64,000 nucleotides of DNA from Cokeromyces recurvatus. Its lineage: Eukaryota; Mucoromycota; Mucoromycetes; Mucorales; Mucoraceae. The position numbers and the translations under genes are program-made. The stretch's first letter is position 1; every line of letters begins with the position of its first letter. The stretch spans positions 372,001 to 436,000 of the forward strand of contig NW_026251398.1 in NCBI RefSeq assembly GCF_025118155.1, given 5' to 3'. Shown here in pieces: positions 36,212 to 48,977 of this stretch. The notes beneath the pieces were generated by a model, which saw nothing but the letters and a program-made list of their open reading frames with translations, was not told the DNA's origin and made no database searches.

Positions 36212-36862
36212 CATGTATACATATTACATCCATAATTAGATTATATTCCTAATGCCAAGATTCCTTGCTTAAGTGGCCATCCTAAAAATATAATTTTATT
36301 GACCTGTGATGCATTCGGTGTTATTCCACCTGTTTCTAAATTATCCTCTAGTCAAGTTATGTATCATTTTATTTCAGGTTATACAACAAAAGTGGCTGGT
36401 ACAGAAGATGGTATTGTTGAACCTACACCCACCTTTAGCGCCTGTTTTGGTGCACCTTTCTTAGTCCTTCATCCACAAAAATATGCCACAATGTTAGCGG
36501 ACAAGATGAGCAAGCATGATGTTGATGCTTGGTTAATTAATACAGGCTGGATTGGTAACTCTGCAAAAAATGGTGGTAAGCGATGTCCCTTAAAGTATAC
36601 ACGTGCCATCTTGGATGCTATCCATAATGGTTCACTTGTTGAAAATCAAGAATATGAAAATTATGAAATATTTAATTTCAACATTCCAACTACCGTTCAA
36701 GGTGTCCCAAAACAATTACTTCATCCAAGAAGGGCATGGCAAAGTGACCTCAGGGACTTTGATGAGTCTCTTAAAGATGTTGCTAATATGTTTATCGAGA
36801 ATTTTAAGAATTTTCAAGATGAAGCTAGTCCTGAAACATATCAAGCGGGCCCACGTATTTAA
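34868..36862 (+). CDS. PCK1: phosphoenolpyruvate carboxykinase (ATP)
   Basis: Converts oxaloacetate plus ATP to phosphoenolpyruvate, the committing step of gluconeogenesis. Exons: 34868..35152, 35225..35602, 35670..35778, 35874..36140, 36240..36862; 553 residues (yeast 549). Key motifs: [26 protein letters not shown], the P-loop [32 protein letters not shown] and [14 protein letters not shown]. The first intron (72 bp) is in frame and stop-free; it is called because conserved IWWGP is rebuilt only by its removal. The third intron splits the P-loop Gly and has 37 A before its AG. Converges on the EF-hand gene with 173 bp between stops. Carbon-source control is expected but I see no defined element. 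Confidence 0.96.
35836..35872 (+). repeat. poly(A)37 next to the 3' splice site of PCK1 intron 3
   Basis: A run of 37 A fills the space between the branch-like ATCTTAAC (35828..35835) and the acceptor AAG/GT. Splice position is fixed by the conserved P-loop on both sides. Confidence 0.88.
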
Positions 36863-36990
36863 AAAAGAAAGAAAGAAAATAAATAAATAGCAGAACTTGT
36901 ATATGATCTTTTATTATTATATTGAATAAAGAAAGAAAGAAAAGAAAGAGAGATAATTAGCTTCTACCCTATTTCCTTCCCCCTTGATTT

Positions 36991-37022
36991 GTGCGTGTGT
37001 GCGTGTGTGTGTGTGTGTGTGT
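36991..37022. repeat. GT/GC microsatellite
   Basis: Imperfect GTGC/(GT)n tract between the convergent PCK1 and EF-hand genes, ending 14 bp from the EF-hand stop codon. Confidence 0.85.
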
Positions 37023-37035
37023 ATCTGAAGGTGTA

Positions 37036-37916
37036 TTAGAAAATGGTTTGTCCATTAACTTTAGATGGCGTCTACAAAATAAAAATTAAAATGACATGCT
37101 ATTTATACTTATTTATTCTTACCATAATCTTTAAAAATTCTTCATAGTTTATCATGCCATCACCATCAACATCTGCAGATGCCATCATTTCTTCAATATC
37201 AGTTTCAGTAAGAGATTTACCTAAAATAGGAGATTTATCAGCCTTATATTCATATCTATATGAAAATCTTCTTTTTTTTTTTTTTCTTATTACCGAATAA
37301 AGAAGCACCCCGCTTTAAATCAGCACCACTTATTTGACCATCATTATCTGTATCAAGTAAATGAAAAACTTTATAAACACCAGCTTCAGAATCAATCTCA
37401 TGTTGCTATAATAACGATGTTAATATATAAAATATATTTCGATAAAAAAAAAGGGAGGGTGGAGTAGAAAGAAAGGAGAATAGAGAAAGTAGAAGAAGGA
37501 GGGAAAGAGAGACAGAGATTGTGGAAAAAAAAAGGTTCTTTACCTTCGTCATAACAGCTAAAAAGTCTTCAAAATCAATTTTTCCATTACCTTTAGCATC
37601 AGCAGCTCGAATCTTTTTTTTAAAAAAAAATATAATAAAGAAATAAATACATATGTTTGTATACTTATTTCCTAATGATTCACTTACTTGGGCATTAATT
37701 TCTTCATCAGTGACTTCAACTTGAGCAACTTTATATATTTTCTTCAAAGTTTCGGCAGTTAGGCCATTTCCTTTGGTAAGCTCTTCAAACTTGGTATACA
37801 AGTGATCAATTTCAGCTTCAGTGATTATGGATCCTGTCTATTATATGCCAAAGGAAAAAGAGGAAATTAACTTTTTTTTTCTTTCTTTTTTTTTTTTTTG
37901 ATAAATCATTTACCAT
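37036..37916 (-). CDS. calmodulin-like EF-hand protein
   Basis: Calcium-binding protein of the calmodulin/centrin superfamily. Exons (complement): 37914..37916 (ATG only), 37688..37837, 37544..37612, 37294..37405, 37123..37220, 37036..37071; 155 residues. Three recognisable EF loops: [24 protein letters not shown] and [12 protein letters not shown]; a degenerate hand precedes them at the N-terminus. The start codon sits alone before an intron, a pattern common in calmodulin-family genes. The acceptor of the third coding exon follows an A8 tract. It is too divergent to be calmodulin itself. I infer a Ca2+ sensor with an unknown target; a calcineurin B- or myosin light chain-like role is possible. 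Confidence 0.82.
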
Positions 37917-38135
37917 CTTTTAAATAAATGAAAAGAAAAACAATAAGAATAAGAAATAAAACTTGGGAAAAATTATATTTTTTTTTTTATTCTTTTTTTT
38001 TTTTTTTTTTTTTTTTGGGTTTGTTTGTTCACGGTAATGCATATTAATCCCTCCCCTTTAAATCTATAGAAAATCATGTTATTCTATATATAAAACGGTA
38101 CTACATCACTTCAAGTCTTTCCTTTCCTTTCCTTT

Positions 38136-38172
<37 letters not shown>

Positions 38173-38506
38173 TTACTATAACTATTTCAGAAAAATATTA
38201 TAAATTATGTATTGGGAAATTTTTATAAAATATTCAAGAAACAAATATGGAAGTTTGATGTCTCACAATTTGTAAAATTTTCCCTTGTACTTAAACGAAA
38301 GAGAAAGAACCACATGATCTTGATTCTGAATCAACTTATATAGCTACTTTTTCAATAATTAGGATGTAAATTCCCATTCTATTTTATTTTTTTTTATTTT
38401 TTTTTCAAGTAAATAATAATAATAATAACATATTTATATAAATGAAGAATACAACACACAAATTCTAATAAATTAAAAAAAAAAAAAATAGACCTTTATT
38501 TTTTTT
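37917..38506. other. 590-bp intergenic region, EF-hand gene / KGD1 3' end
   Basis: Very AT-rich: T24 at 37993..38016, a CCTTT repeat near 38120..38137 running into T34 at 38138..38171. It should hold the EF-hand promoter and KGD1 3' UTR. No gene seen. Confidence 0.75.
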
Positions 38507-41500
38507 TTACCAGACAGGAGTACCTTGAGTGATTTCTTTAGGTTTACGAACTTCACCAATCAAAGCCTGACTCAAAAGTCCGTATTCCTCTTGGAAATGC
38601 TTCTTCTTGTTACCTGTAGCAACAGAAGCAGAGGGTGCACGACCAGCATATTTAGGTGATTTACCTTGATGATATTGTGTTTGTGAAAGTGATGTGGTGA
38701 TACGTGGTTGAACATGTTGCCATGCCCCCATATTCATAGGTTCTTCCTGACACCATATAATCTCTGCGTTAGGATACTTATCTGCATGTTGCTTAATTTG
38801 TTCATAAGGGAATGGATTCAATTGCTCTACTCGAGAGATGGCAATATCGTTCATACCATTCTGTTCACGTGCCTTAAGAAGTGCATAATAGACTTGACCA
38901 CTACAGAGGACATGCTTTTTGACTTGTTCGGGTTGGACTAGATGGTCAGGATGCTCTTCAGGCAAGTAGAGTTGGAAGTGGCTCTCCCCTGTCATTTCTT
39001 CAAGACGAGAACGTGCCATGGGATGTCTTAAGAGGGACTTGGAGAAGGGCAAGATGAGAGGCTTACGGAATTGGCGACAGATTTGACGACGCAAGACGTG
39101 GAAGTATTGTGAGGGTGTAGAGGCATAAACAACTTGCATGTTACAGTCTTGGTGTTGTCTCGAGAGCTTTTCAGGGCTAGGGTAGTGGTATGGATCATCA
39201 TCACAGAGTTGTAAGTAACGTTCAATACGTGCAGATGAGTGTTCGGGTCCTTGGCCATCATAACCATGAGGTAAAGACAGAACAAGACCAGAGCGTTGAA
39301 GCCATTTTTGTTCACCAGCTGCTAAAAATTGATCTACAATGACTTGAGCTGTGTTGGCAAAATCACCAAATTGTGCTTCCCAGACAACGAGAGAATCGGG
39401 GTTGACTAAGGAATAACCAAGTTCAAAGCCAAGGACACCATATTCGGATAAGGAGGAATTGGAAATTGAAAGCATACCTTGTTCTGGACTAATATGATTT
39501 AAGAGAGTATAGAGTGATCCATCTTTTTGATCATGAAGAACTGCATGACGTTGAGAGAAAGTACCACGTTCAACATCTTGACCAGAAATACGGACATGTC
39601 GCCCCTCTGCTAGTAAGGAACCCCATGCTAAAGCTTCAGCAGTAGACCAATCAATATCCTTACCTTCCTTCAATGACTTTTCACGATTCTGAAGGATACG
39701 CTTCAAGTTACGATGAATATTAAAGTTATGGGGTAAAGTATTGAGCGCCTTACCGACTGTTTGAAGGGCTTCACGTGGAATACCTGTAGGGTAATGTGGT
39801 AAATTCTCCTCAGCTAATTCTTTAGGTGATTTGAATCCAGGCCATGAACTAGAAAGCCATTCACTAGAAGTAGGCTTATAATCCTTACTACGAGAGTAGC
39901 TTTCTTCGAGAATATTCCAAACACGTTTCTTTGTAGCCTTGATCTCTTCTTCAGAGAGAGATCCTTCTTCCTTCAATTGGACTTCATATTTTTCAGCTAC
40001 AGGTGTTTGTTTAGTGATGGCATCATACATACGAGGTTGTGTGAACATAGGCTGGTCAGTTTCATTATGGCCATGTTTACGGTAACAGACTAAATCAATC
40101 ACAACATCCTTGTGGAAATTTTGACGCCAGTCTGCGGCCAATTGCATAACATACGTCACAGCCTCTGCATCATCACCATTGACATGGAAGATGGGAGCAT
40201 TAATAGACTTGGCAATATCAGTACAGTAAGGAGTGGAACGACCATAACGAGGATCTGTTGTAAAACCAATCTGGTTATTTACAACAACATGGATGGTACC
40301 ACCTGTAGAATAAGAAGGGAGATCATGGAAACCCATAGTTTCGTAAACAATACCTTGGCCAGCAAAGGCAGCATCACCATGAATTAAAACAGCCATTGCA
40401 CGATCTCCATTCGTATCCTTGCCATAGAATTGAAGTGCACGTGTCTTACCAAGTACAACAGGATCCACTGCCTCCAAGTGAGAAGGATTGGCGACTAATG
40501 AAAGATGAACTCGTTTACCAGAGGGAGTAGGACGAACGTAATTCATACCAAGATGGTATTTAACATCACCAGATCCTTCTTCAGAAGGTTCAAGAGCGCC
40601 ACTGAATTCACAGAAAATAGATTCATTGGGCTTACGTACAACATTAGATAGCACATTCAAACGACCACGATGAGGCATACCAATGACAATAGATTCTACA
40701 CCAAGATCAACAGCACGATCAATCTTTTATGAATATTTATATATTTATTTATATAGGAATAATTAATAAATGATTCTCTCTCTTTTTTATTTTTTATTTT
40801 TTTTTTATTTTTTTTTTTAAAAAAAAAAGATAACTTACCATGGCTTTCATACCAGGAATCAAAGTTTCGCCACCTTCAAGACCAAAACGCTTTTCAGAAG
40901 GGTATTTGGAAGCAACAAAACGCTCAAAACTATCAGACCAAGTTAAACGATCAAAAATTACTTTCTTTTCTTCAGTAGAATACTTGTAAGGTTGAGGAGT
41001 TTCGATACGTTCACGAATCCAATCACATTGTGCACGATCAGGGATATGAATATATTCTACACCAATTGAACCACCTTATATATATGTATATATAAAAAGT
41101 AAATAATCTCTCTTTTCCCTTTTTCTCTTAGCTCCTTTATATATATATATATGACTTACAATATATCTTCTTTAAATGAGAAATGATTTCACGAAGGGTA
41201 AGAGTAGTACCATTCTTGGTAAAAGCAGGCAAGATACCAGGACCAATGGTAAAAGTTCTGTCAAGATCAGCATCTTTAAAACCATAATATGTATGATTCA
41301 ATTCAGGAGGGGGAGTAAAAGAATTAAGGCCAGCATGTTGAATACCTAAAGGATCCAAATTTGCAATATGATGACCGCGAACTTGATATGCTCTTGTTAA
41401 AAGTTGAATCTTCATATGATCGATGACTTCAGAGGAACTGCCTGTGATACCATCACCGGGCAAGACAGGTAAACGAGCACTAGCTGAAGGTACGATAGTA

Positions 41501-41787
41501 GGAGGAGGAGAATAGGCTGGACTAACACCATTAGTCATATTTTTAAAATAAACTTGCCAAGATAAGTGCACTGCACTAGGATCCTTTAACCAGGCCTCAT
41601 ACATTTCTTCAATATAGTTTGCAGAATTCCCTTGCAAGAAACCATCTGCTTTTTCTGGTGCAGCAAGACTTGCTTTGTTGGTATGGAAGAGAGCATAAGA
41701 AGAACGAATGGGGGAATGACGAGTAATTCCGGGAAATGCCTTAATTGAAGGTCTTAATGTATTTGATAGTCTCGATAACCTATACAT
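38507..41787 (-). CDS. KGD1: 2-oxoglutarate dehydrogenase E1 component, mitochondrial
   Basis: Thiamine-diphosphate E1 subunit that decarboxylates 2-oxoglutarate in the TCA cycle. Exons (complement): 41160..41787, 40839..41074, 38507..40723; 1026 residues (yeast 1014). The N-terminus [18 protein letters not shown] is a clear mitochondrial presequence. The E1 N-terminal motif [20 protein letters not shown] is present, then [12 protein letters not shown], the cofactor region [15 protein letters not shown] with [10 protein letters not shown], and [20 protein letters not shown] near the C-terminal domain. The frame upstream of 41787 only adds Phe/Lys from a T/A tract, so I start at MYRL. All junctions rebuild conserved sequence ([20 protein letters not shown]). 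Confidence 0.96.
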
Positions 41788-41938
41788 AATGAAAGGTTTT
41801 TTTTTAAAAAAAAAATAAAAATAAAAGTAAAAGTAAAAAAGCAAATAAATAAATATGTGTGTATGAATATATATGTAAATAAAAAAAAAAAATAAGAAAG
41901 GGGAGGGGGTTAAAAAATTAAGGTTAGTTTTCGATATG

Positions 41939-41975
<37 letters not shown>

Positions 41976-42057
41976 ATTAAATGCTGTTACTTAATTTTTC
42001 CAAAACAAATGGAAAAAAGTAATTCAAAAATTTGGTAAATGTTTTTTTTATTTTCAT

Positions 42058-42093
<36 letters not shown>

Positions 42094-43260
42094 GTATTGA
42101 TATGCTTATAATTTGGTAGAAAAAATTTTAATTAATTTGGCGCCTTTCTGCACGAGTTTTTGAAATCAGGTTTATTAGATCATTCTTTCTATCTTGTACT
42201 TATTTTTTCAGCAGTAACAATGTGATTGAAATATTCAAATTAAAGTAATTGTTAGGCTGTGATGACAAGTTAATCTGATTTCTAAGCTGGTTTATCTGAT
42301 TCGTAAATTATATTTATTATGCATCTTCATGTTTAAAATTTTCTTATTCTGAAGATATTTAAAATCAATTTGGATTATCTTTCGATAATATGCAACGATT
42401 ATTTTTACTACAAAGATAGCTGTAACCTTATACAAAAAAAAAAAAAAAAAAATTAAAATGCATCTATGGTTGTCCTTCAGCTACATTCATATTTGAGAAA
42501 TAAATTCACTAATTTTTTTTTCTCGTTCCTTTTATCCTTTGGACTAGTATTTTCTGATAGACTTTTCGCTCTTGTTGAAGAATAGAGTCATTCGTGGAGA
42601 TAGGTTCTGACCTCATCCCACTTGTGTTATGCACTTTTTATCTTTGTGTAGGTCATTTTCTTTTATGATTACACGGATTTTTCTTTTGGGATTATATATA
42701 CTTCCACTACTCTTGTGGCTGCTAATCCTGCTACTAGTATCGAAACATTAAAATATACTTTGTGTTTCGAGAAACTAAGGAAAATGTTGCCCTAATAATT
42801 CCTTTACAATATTCACATCATTTTATAAAATAAAAGTGCTTACATCTTACAACCCTTTATATCTTATTTTCAATTAACTCCAGAGGATTATAAAAGTTAC
42901 AAAAATATGGAAATTTGTACAATTATGTTGGAAATAAAAATAAAGAATCTCATATCTCTCGATAATACCGGGCAAAGCTCTTAATTCACATGTAATAGGG
43001 GATAATCAAACAAAAAAAAAGTATAGGATACAAACATGTTTGTTTACTCTCATATTTCATCATATCTCAAACCCATAAAAGAGTTTTGGTTAAAAGTCAA
43101 ATTTGGTATTAAACATCAGTCTTTTGATACAGAAAACACCTTAATTCCACGGGATTTATGTGGAAAAGCTATCCTAAAGAATTGCAAAAGATGGTTGTAG
43201 ACATTCTATCAACTTTCTTTTTTCCCTTTTTCCAAAGTTATTTAGATTTACAAGATAGCA
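41788..43260. other. intergenic region upstream of KGD1
   Basis: Contains A31 at 41943..41973, T33 at 42060..42092 and, next to it, TTTGGCGCC at 42136..42144, which resembles an E2F/MBF-type site. The rest is AT-rich without frame conservation. No gene seen. Confidence 0.6.
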
Positions 43261-43309
43261 TCGAAAAACAACAACTATACTCACCAGACTCCTTATTATT
43301 ATTTTTTTC

Positions 43310-44530
43310 ATGGTAACTGACAAATTGGTAGATAGTCTTCAATTCGTTTCCCAAGATGCAATCAAAGCCATCAAGACCTACAGTCAGCTATCTGCAATTC
43401 GTGTTAATCCTAATGGTCTCAATCGATTTTTAGCTTTTTGTTTCTACGCTCAAATCATTCGCACACAATTACAATAAGGTCTAGCTATTACTAGATAGAT
43501 TAACTATTCATGCTGATAAACTTAAAGCTGCACAAAAGACTTGCATCTCTTGAATCTTTGGTGGTTCCACTTGTTCAACAACAACTACAATTTTCCATTT
43601 GTTAAAACTTCCAACCTATACATGAATCCTTCAAGCCAAGTTTTTGCTTCAATCATATAGCTTACCCAAATGATGCTTTCCCCACATGCCTCTTATCGCA
43701 CTTTCAACATCACAATAATCAGTCCCTTTGGTTTGCATTCATCTCACCAAATCCAGTTTGGAAACGATGTTCTACTCTAGGAGATTAAAAAAAAAAGCCC
43801 TAGATAAGACTATTTATGAATACCGTTAAGAGAACTTGAACAATCTTTAGACGTCCCTCCCCTCTCGAAATTCAAAACTGATCTTACAGTGTTATCCTTC
43901 TGTTTCTCTTAATCCTATCTTATGGCTACCTATGTCTTTTGTTGAACACAATTAGTGTATTCGGCGATGTTTTGGTTGACTTACCAACAATTATTTCACT
44001 TTCTGTATCCGGCACTCATCCCACTTTTTTTTTTTTTTACTAAAACTTGTGTCATTGAATGCCTCAATATGCACTACCTCCTTCAGTTGCCACTAACTAT
44101 ACTTGATCTTATTTCGTTCTTATTCTACCAACCAACCCCATTAAGCGTCATGATCATTACAGTCAGTGGAATATTCGTTAACCAACTACCTAATTTCTTT
44201 TACATAAAACCAGTTACCTTTATTATGAAAAAAAAAAAATGGAACTACCATCATCACCACTAGCAACCTTTAATCAACAGCTCCTATCGATTGAATGTAT
44301 GCGTTCTCAATAGTCGATAAACTTCATTCTATTTATCTAGATCTCCTTTCTCATCCTTGAGGTTATTAAGGATTTTCTTTTTAATTTCCTCATATTTTAG
44401 AAAACTTCTTTCCTTAGGCAATTTTGATATGTAGTTTATTATGTACTTGAATTTTATTTTAGGCATATTTGCCAAATTATAAAAGCGCTCAATATCAAAA
44501 TAAATAAGAATATTTACCAAATTATTCAGT
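43310..44530 (+). pseudogene. possible decayed non-LTR retrotransposon fragment
   Basis: Low-confidence call. From 43310 a frame of 55 codons reads VTDKLVDSLQFVS and then AIKAIKTYSQLSAIRVNP, which resembles the segment after the YxDD box of LINE reverse transcriptases (DDLV..., then YSQ.SNA+.N). It stops at a TAA and is followed by short, interrupted frames with residues such as SLWFAFISPNPVWKRC and, near 43955..44263, a Tyr/Phe/Pro-rich frame. Base composition is less AT-rich than the flanks. No target-site duplication or tail was identified. It could instead be chance open frames. Confidence 0.3.
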
Positions 44531-45426
44531 AACTTTTTTCCAAATTATTGTCCTTTTTTTTTTTTTTCATTTGTGACATACTTCTCGGCTTAACATTTCA
44601 CGTTTAACGGGTAGCTTTTCCGGTTTTTTACGGCTTGCTTAGTAGTAGAAGCAACATGCAGAGCGAAATATATATGACAATAGAACTATTCTTTATATAT
44701 ACATCTATTTATATTGTTTAATATTAGGAGTTTAATTACTCCATACCTATTCTATTAGCATAATACTCACGATTAGTATTGATCTTTTTTTTTTTTTTTC
44801 GTTACAACTTGGAATAGAGAATTAAAAATCAGATTATGGATATAATACGGTATTATGTAATACTATATTTTATTAGCCAGAATAGCATACTGTGGTAATA
44901 CATTATTAATTAACATAAATCCCCTACGTCATATTTTACATCCAATGGTTATTTCTTATACAGCATATACATGTAATGCATATTTATAAAAAGGGAAAAA
45001 TAAAATAAAATAAGGCATAATGAAACAGAAGCAAATAAAAAGGGGGTGATGAAGAGGAAGAGGTAATATGCATATAGTGGCTTCCCTCTTGTATACTAAT
45101 GGACATATGAAAATATATATATATATATATTTATATGCAAATATGTATATACATTTATAGAAAAGAATACTTCTGTAGATAGATATAGATATAGATATAT
45201 ATGTATTGCTTATTATAGTAAATCTAAAATAAAATAAAAATAAAATATATAAAAAAAAAGAGAAAGAGTCATACTTAAAATAGGATAAGGGAGAAGGAAA
45301 AAAAAAGGGGGGAGGGTGTGTGGGCTTATATAATAATGAAGAAGAAGCAGAATATATGGACGTTGTATGCTATACATATACAAATTTGTATACATATATT
45401 ATATAGAGGAAAACATATATATTTAA
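44531..45426. other. intergenic region at the 3' end of the APSES gene
   Basis: AT-rich with TA and ATAG microsatellites (for example near 45110 and 45178..45200). Probably 3' UTR and spacer. No gene seen. Confidence 0.6.
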
Positions 45427-46489
45427 TTACCATGGATGCTTATTATCAGTTATCATCGCTGGATCAGCAGTAACAGTAGCAGTAGCAATAGTAGTACTAC
45501 TAGTAGTAGTAGTACTAGGACTAGCACTAGTAGTAGTACTGGGACTAGGACTAGTCCTAGTGGCAGTAATGGTATCATTTTCTTCTTCCTCATGAATTAA
45601 GATGTTTGAGTTTGATATTGAAGCAGTAATACGGTCATCTGTAATTAATTGTTGATTATTATTATTAGTTGATCTATTAACATGATAATTCCGATGATTA
45701 TGATAATTATTCATATAAGGATGATGACGAGAAGAAATTGTTCGACTACTATATGTTCTATGCTGTTCACCTGATGATAACTTCCTTATATTAGGATACA
45801 ATGTTGATTTCCCTAATAGAAAAAGAGAATACATCATTGTATTTTAATATTATACATGTATATATATATGTGTGTATGTGTGTGTATGTATGTATGTATA
45901 AACTAGTTTTTATATATACCTGTATCTGAAGATATTGTAGGAGACGAAGTGGATGCTGTACCTGTAACTTTTTGCGCTAGAATACAACCTTTGTTATAAA
46001 ACTTTTCTTTTCTTTTTATACATATACATATAAAAAAAAAGAATGTATACAAATATATACGCTGGTTTTTTTTTTAATATATCAAATACCATAAAATGGA
46101 GATGAATCATTTGTTATTGTATTATTTATAGAAGGTAATTTTCCATCATCTAATAGTTGCTCTGTATAGTACATGCGAGATTGTTGATGTGCTCTTGATG
46201 GTGATGAATCGTGTGGTGATGTATAGTATGAATTTTGTTGATATCCGTTCATTATATTCCCTGGTCGACTATCAATTTGAGAGGAAAGCATAAAGAGACT
46301 ATCTTCATTACTATTTGTATAGCTATTATTATTGTTTCGATAACCTATATCAGAAATAAATAAGGAATATATATATAAATAGTGACCATTAAATGTAATA
46401 AACATATTAACTTATACCTGTCTGTGTATTTGAAGTTAAATCTTGAGAAGGACGATCCCAAAGAGAGGTTGATAAGCCATAATAAGGCC

Positions 46490-46522
<33 letters not shown>

Positions 46523-47702
46523 AATTTCCATAATTGGTTCGATTTCCATGTAAAGAGCTACTACTGGTATAAAGAAAAGAGGTAGGATCGTCTACAAATA
46601 AAGGATAGAGTAAATCTTGAATCTTATATTGTGCAGACAGTATTTTAGCTCTATCAAACGAAATCCTATATATGCACATATAATAATAATAATAATTGTT
46701 ATATTCCTATTTATATTATATTCTAAGACTATATACATATATACATACATATATATATATATATTATAATTATTACCAAACACCCTTTAGATGCATTGCA
46801 CCAATCTTTATAACCACACGACCTTTTTCATTTTTGAGAATTCCATCACGTTTACCACGAGACATACCAGCTACATTTAATAGCTTGGTACCATTAATCA
46901 TATCATTATCTAGAATAAAATCATATAAGAGTATGAATTTACAGAACACTATTATTATTATTATTATATAATAACTACCTTGACGTCTTGCCACACAAAT
47001 ACCATTTGCATCTACTTGATAACAAATAGTACCTTCATCTTCCCATAGCGTTGTAGTTAATTTGGGTCTTCCTATGAATCCATGCCGAGTTACAATTGAA
47101 GATGACGGACTTGTACTGTAATTATTATTATTATTATTATTAGTAGTTGTAGTAGGAGAATAATAACTACTACCGCTATTAGTAGAATATTGACTTCTAT
47201 TTGTATTTGTTAATAGATAGTTATTGTTAGGGTTCTGATGATCAGAAAAGACTTGATTTGTCATATAAGTTGTAACAGTCGTTGGTTGCTGTGATGAAGA
47301 AGATGAAGAATTACTAGCAAGATATTGTCTGTCAATTGACGGCAAATCATTCATAGTATTGGTTTGATAACCATCATTTGTATAAGTAATATTATTCATT
47401 GAATTATTAGTAGAATAAGAAGAAGAAGATATAGTAGAAGAAGGATGGCTGTTATAAGTATTTTGATTCCAACTAAAATAGTTATTAGCAGTAGTAACAT
47501 GATGATAATTGTTATTAACTTGCTGATGTTGTACGTTTGACTGAATAATAAGGGGAGAATTGTCTAGACTAGATCGATGATGACACTTATTAGTTTCCAT
47601 CGTCATTTCATTAGTCCCCACTTTATTATCGTTGGAATGGCAATAAAGTAAAGGCAAAGATGCAGGTTCTCTTACTGAAGTATCACATGTCATTTTATTC
47701 AT
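45427..47702 (-). CDS. stuA: APSES-domain transcription factor, StuA/Efg1 type
   Basis: Sequence-specific regulator of morphogenesis and sporulation in fungi. Exons (complement): 46979..47702, 46777..46909, 46418..46665, 46090..46344, 45920..45976, 45427..45812; 600 residues. The APSES (KilA-N-like) domain spans exons 1-3: [60 protein letters not shown], then [15 protein letters not shown] and [11 protein letters not shown], as in StuA, Efg1, Phd1 and Sok2. Flanks are Asn/Ser/Gln/Thr-rich and presumably disordered activation regions. No ankyrin repeats, which separates it from Mbp1/Swi4. A long upstream region (1.3 kb) suggests complex control, as known for StuA-class genes. Target genes cannot be inferred here. 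Confidence 0.92.
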
Positions 47703-48977
47703 GTAAAAAGGGAGGGGAAAAAAAGAAGAAGAAGAAGGTGAAAGATAGCATATAACGAAAAGAATAAAATATATTCTAAAGAGACAAAGAAAAAACTAAA
47801 ATAAAATAATTACAAGCTCTCTTCCTCTTTCTCTGTTGCCGTTCCCCTTATTTCCATTATAGACTCAAATGGTATACACATGTACATATGCATACTTACG
47901 CGCGTATACACACACACACACACACATGTATATATATAAAGATAGAATCAAAAATGAAATATGTATTTTTAGTGCTTTTTACATGATAACATAATTTTAT
48001 TCCTAGTTGGAATCAATACATTTACTATAAAGAATTACAAAAAAGAAAAAAAAGATGAGGACAGGAGAAGAAGGGGGAATGAGAATACATTCAAAAATTA
48101 TAATTTTGAATAAAAGAAAAAAAAAAGGAGGAGTGGATTAGATAAGAACATAAAAATAGTAAAGACTTTTATATAAGGGGCTATACATAAAACAAAATAT
48201 ATACCATAATACACATCATGACTGCATGCATTAATTGTGTACACATACATTAAACTCATATATGTCTATATAGAAGAGTAGTTTATTTTTACTTCTTATA
48301 CATATATATATATAGACAGAGAGAAAGAGAGAAAGATATATTACACATAAAACAAGTACTTTATAAGCATATACATATTGCTTCTTATTTTACTCTGAGA
48401 CATTATACTATTAAATAGAGAATGATGTATGTCAAGAATAAACTAAAAGAATAATAATTCCAATTTCTATGCCTTGTATCAATTATTGGTCTTTGTTTGT
48501 TTGTATCCAAATGCAGTCATCGGCTTGTATTGTTAAAATGATATGTTCTAATTAGTAGTTGAAAAGAGAAGGAGATGAAGAGCTCTCTAACAAAGTATTA
48601 AACTAAAAATGCTTCAATCAACATTGTATCTTCTCTTTTCTCCATAAGTCCTTTTCTTTCTTTTTAAATTGTGTTTTATAGTTATTCTATCGAAAAAAAA
48701 AGTATTTATAGTGAATATATTTATATATTTGTATAAATATTTGTATGATAATACAAGACAATAACTAAAGAAAATAAAATAATAGAACAAGTACGTGAAA
48801 TCTTCTTTTTTTTTTAGTAATCTATCTAATAATGAAAGTGAGTAAGTAGTTGGATATCAAGCTCTATAACGAATATACACTTCACACAGAATATTACACA
48901 AATGGTATTATGTATTTTTCTTCTTGAGATAATATAAAAATTATATCCTGCATATTTTTTTTTATTTCTTTTAAATA
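47703..48977. other. 1.3-kb divergent region, APSES gene / MoaB-like gene
   Basis: AT-rich with CA repeats near 47905..47925 and several purine-rich stretches. It likely holds the long leader and promoter of the APSES gene. No coding region seen. Confidence 0.65.
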
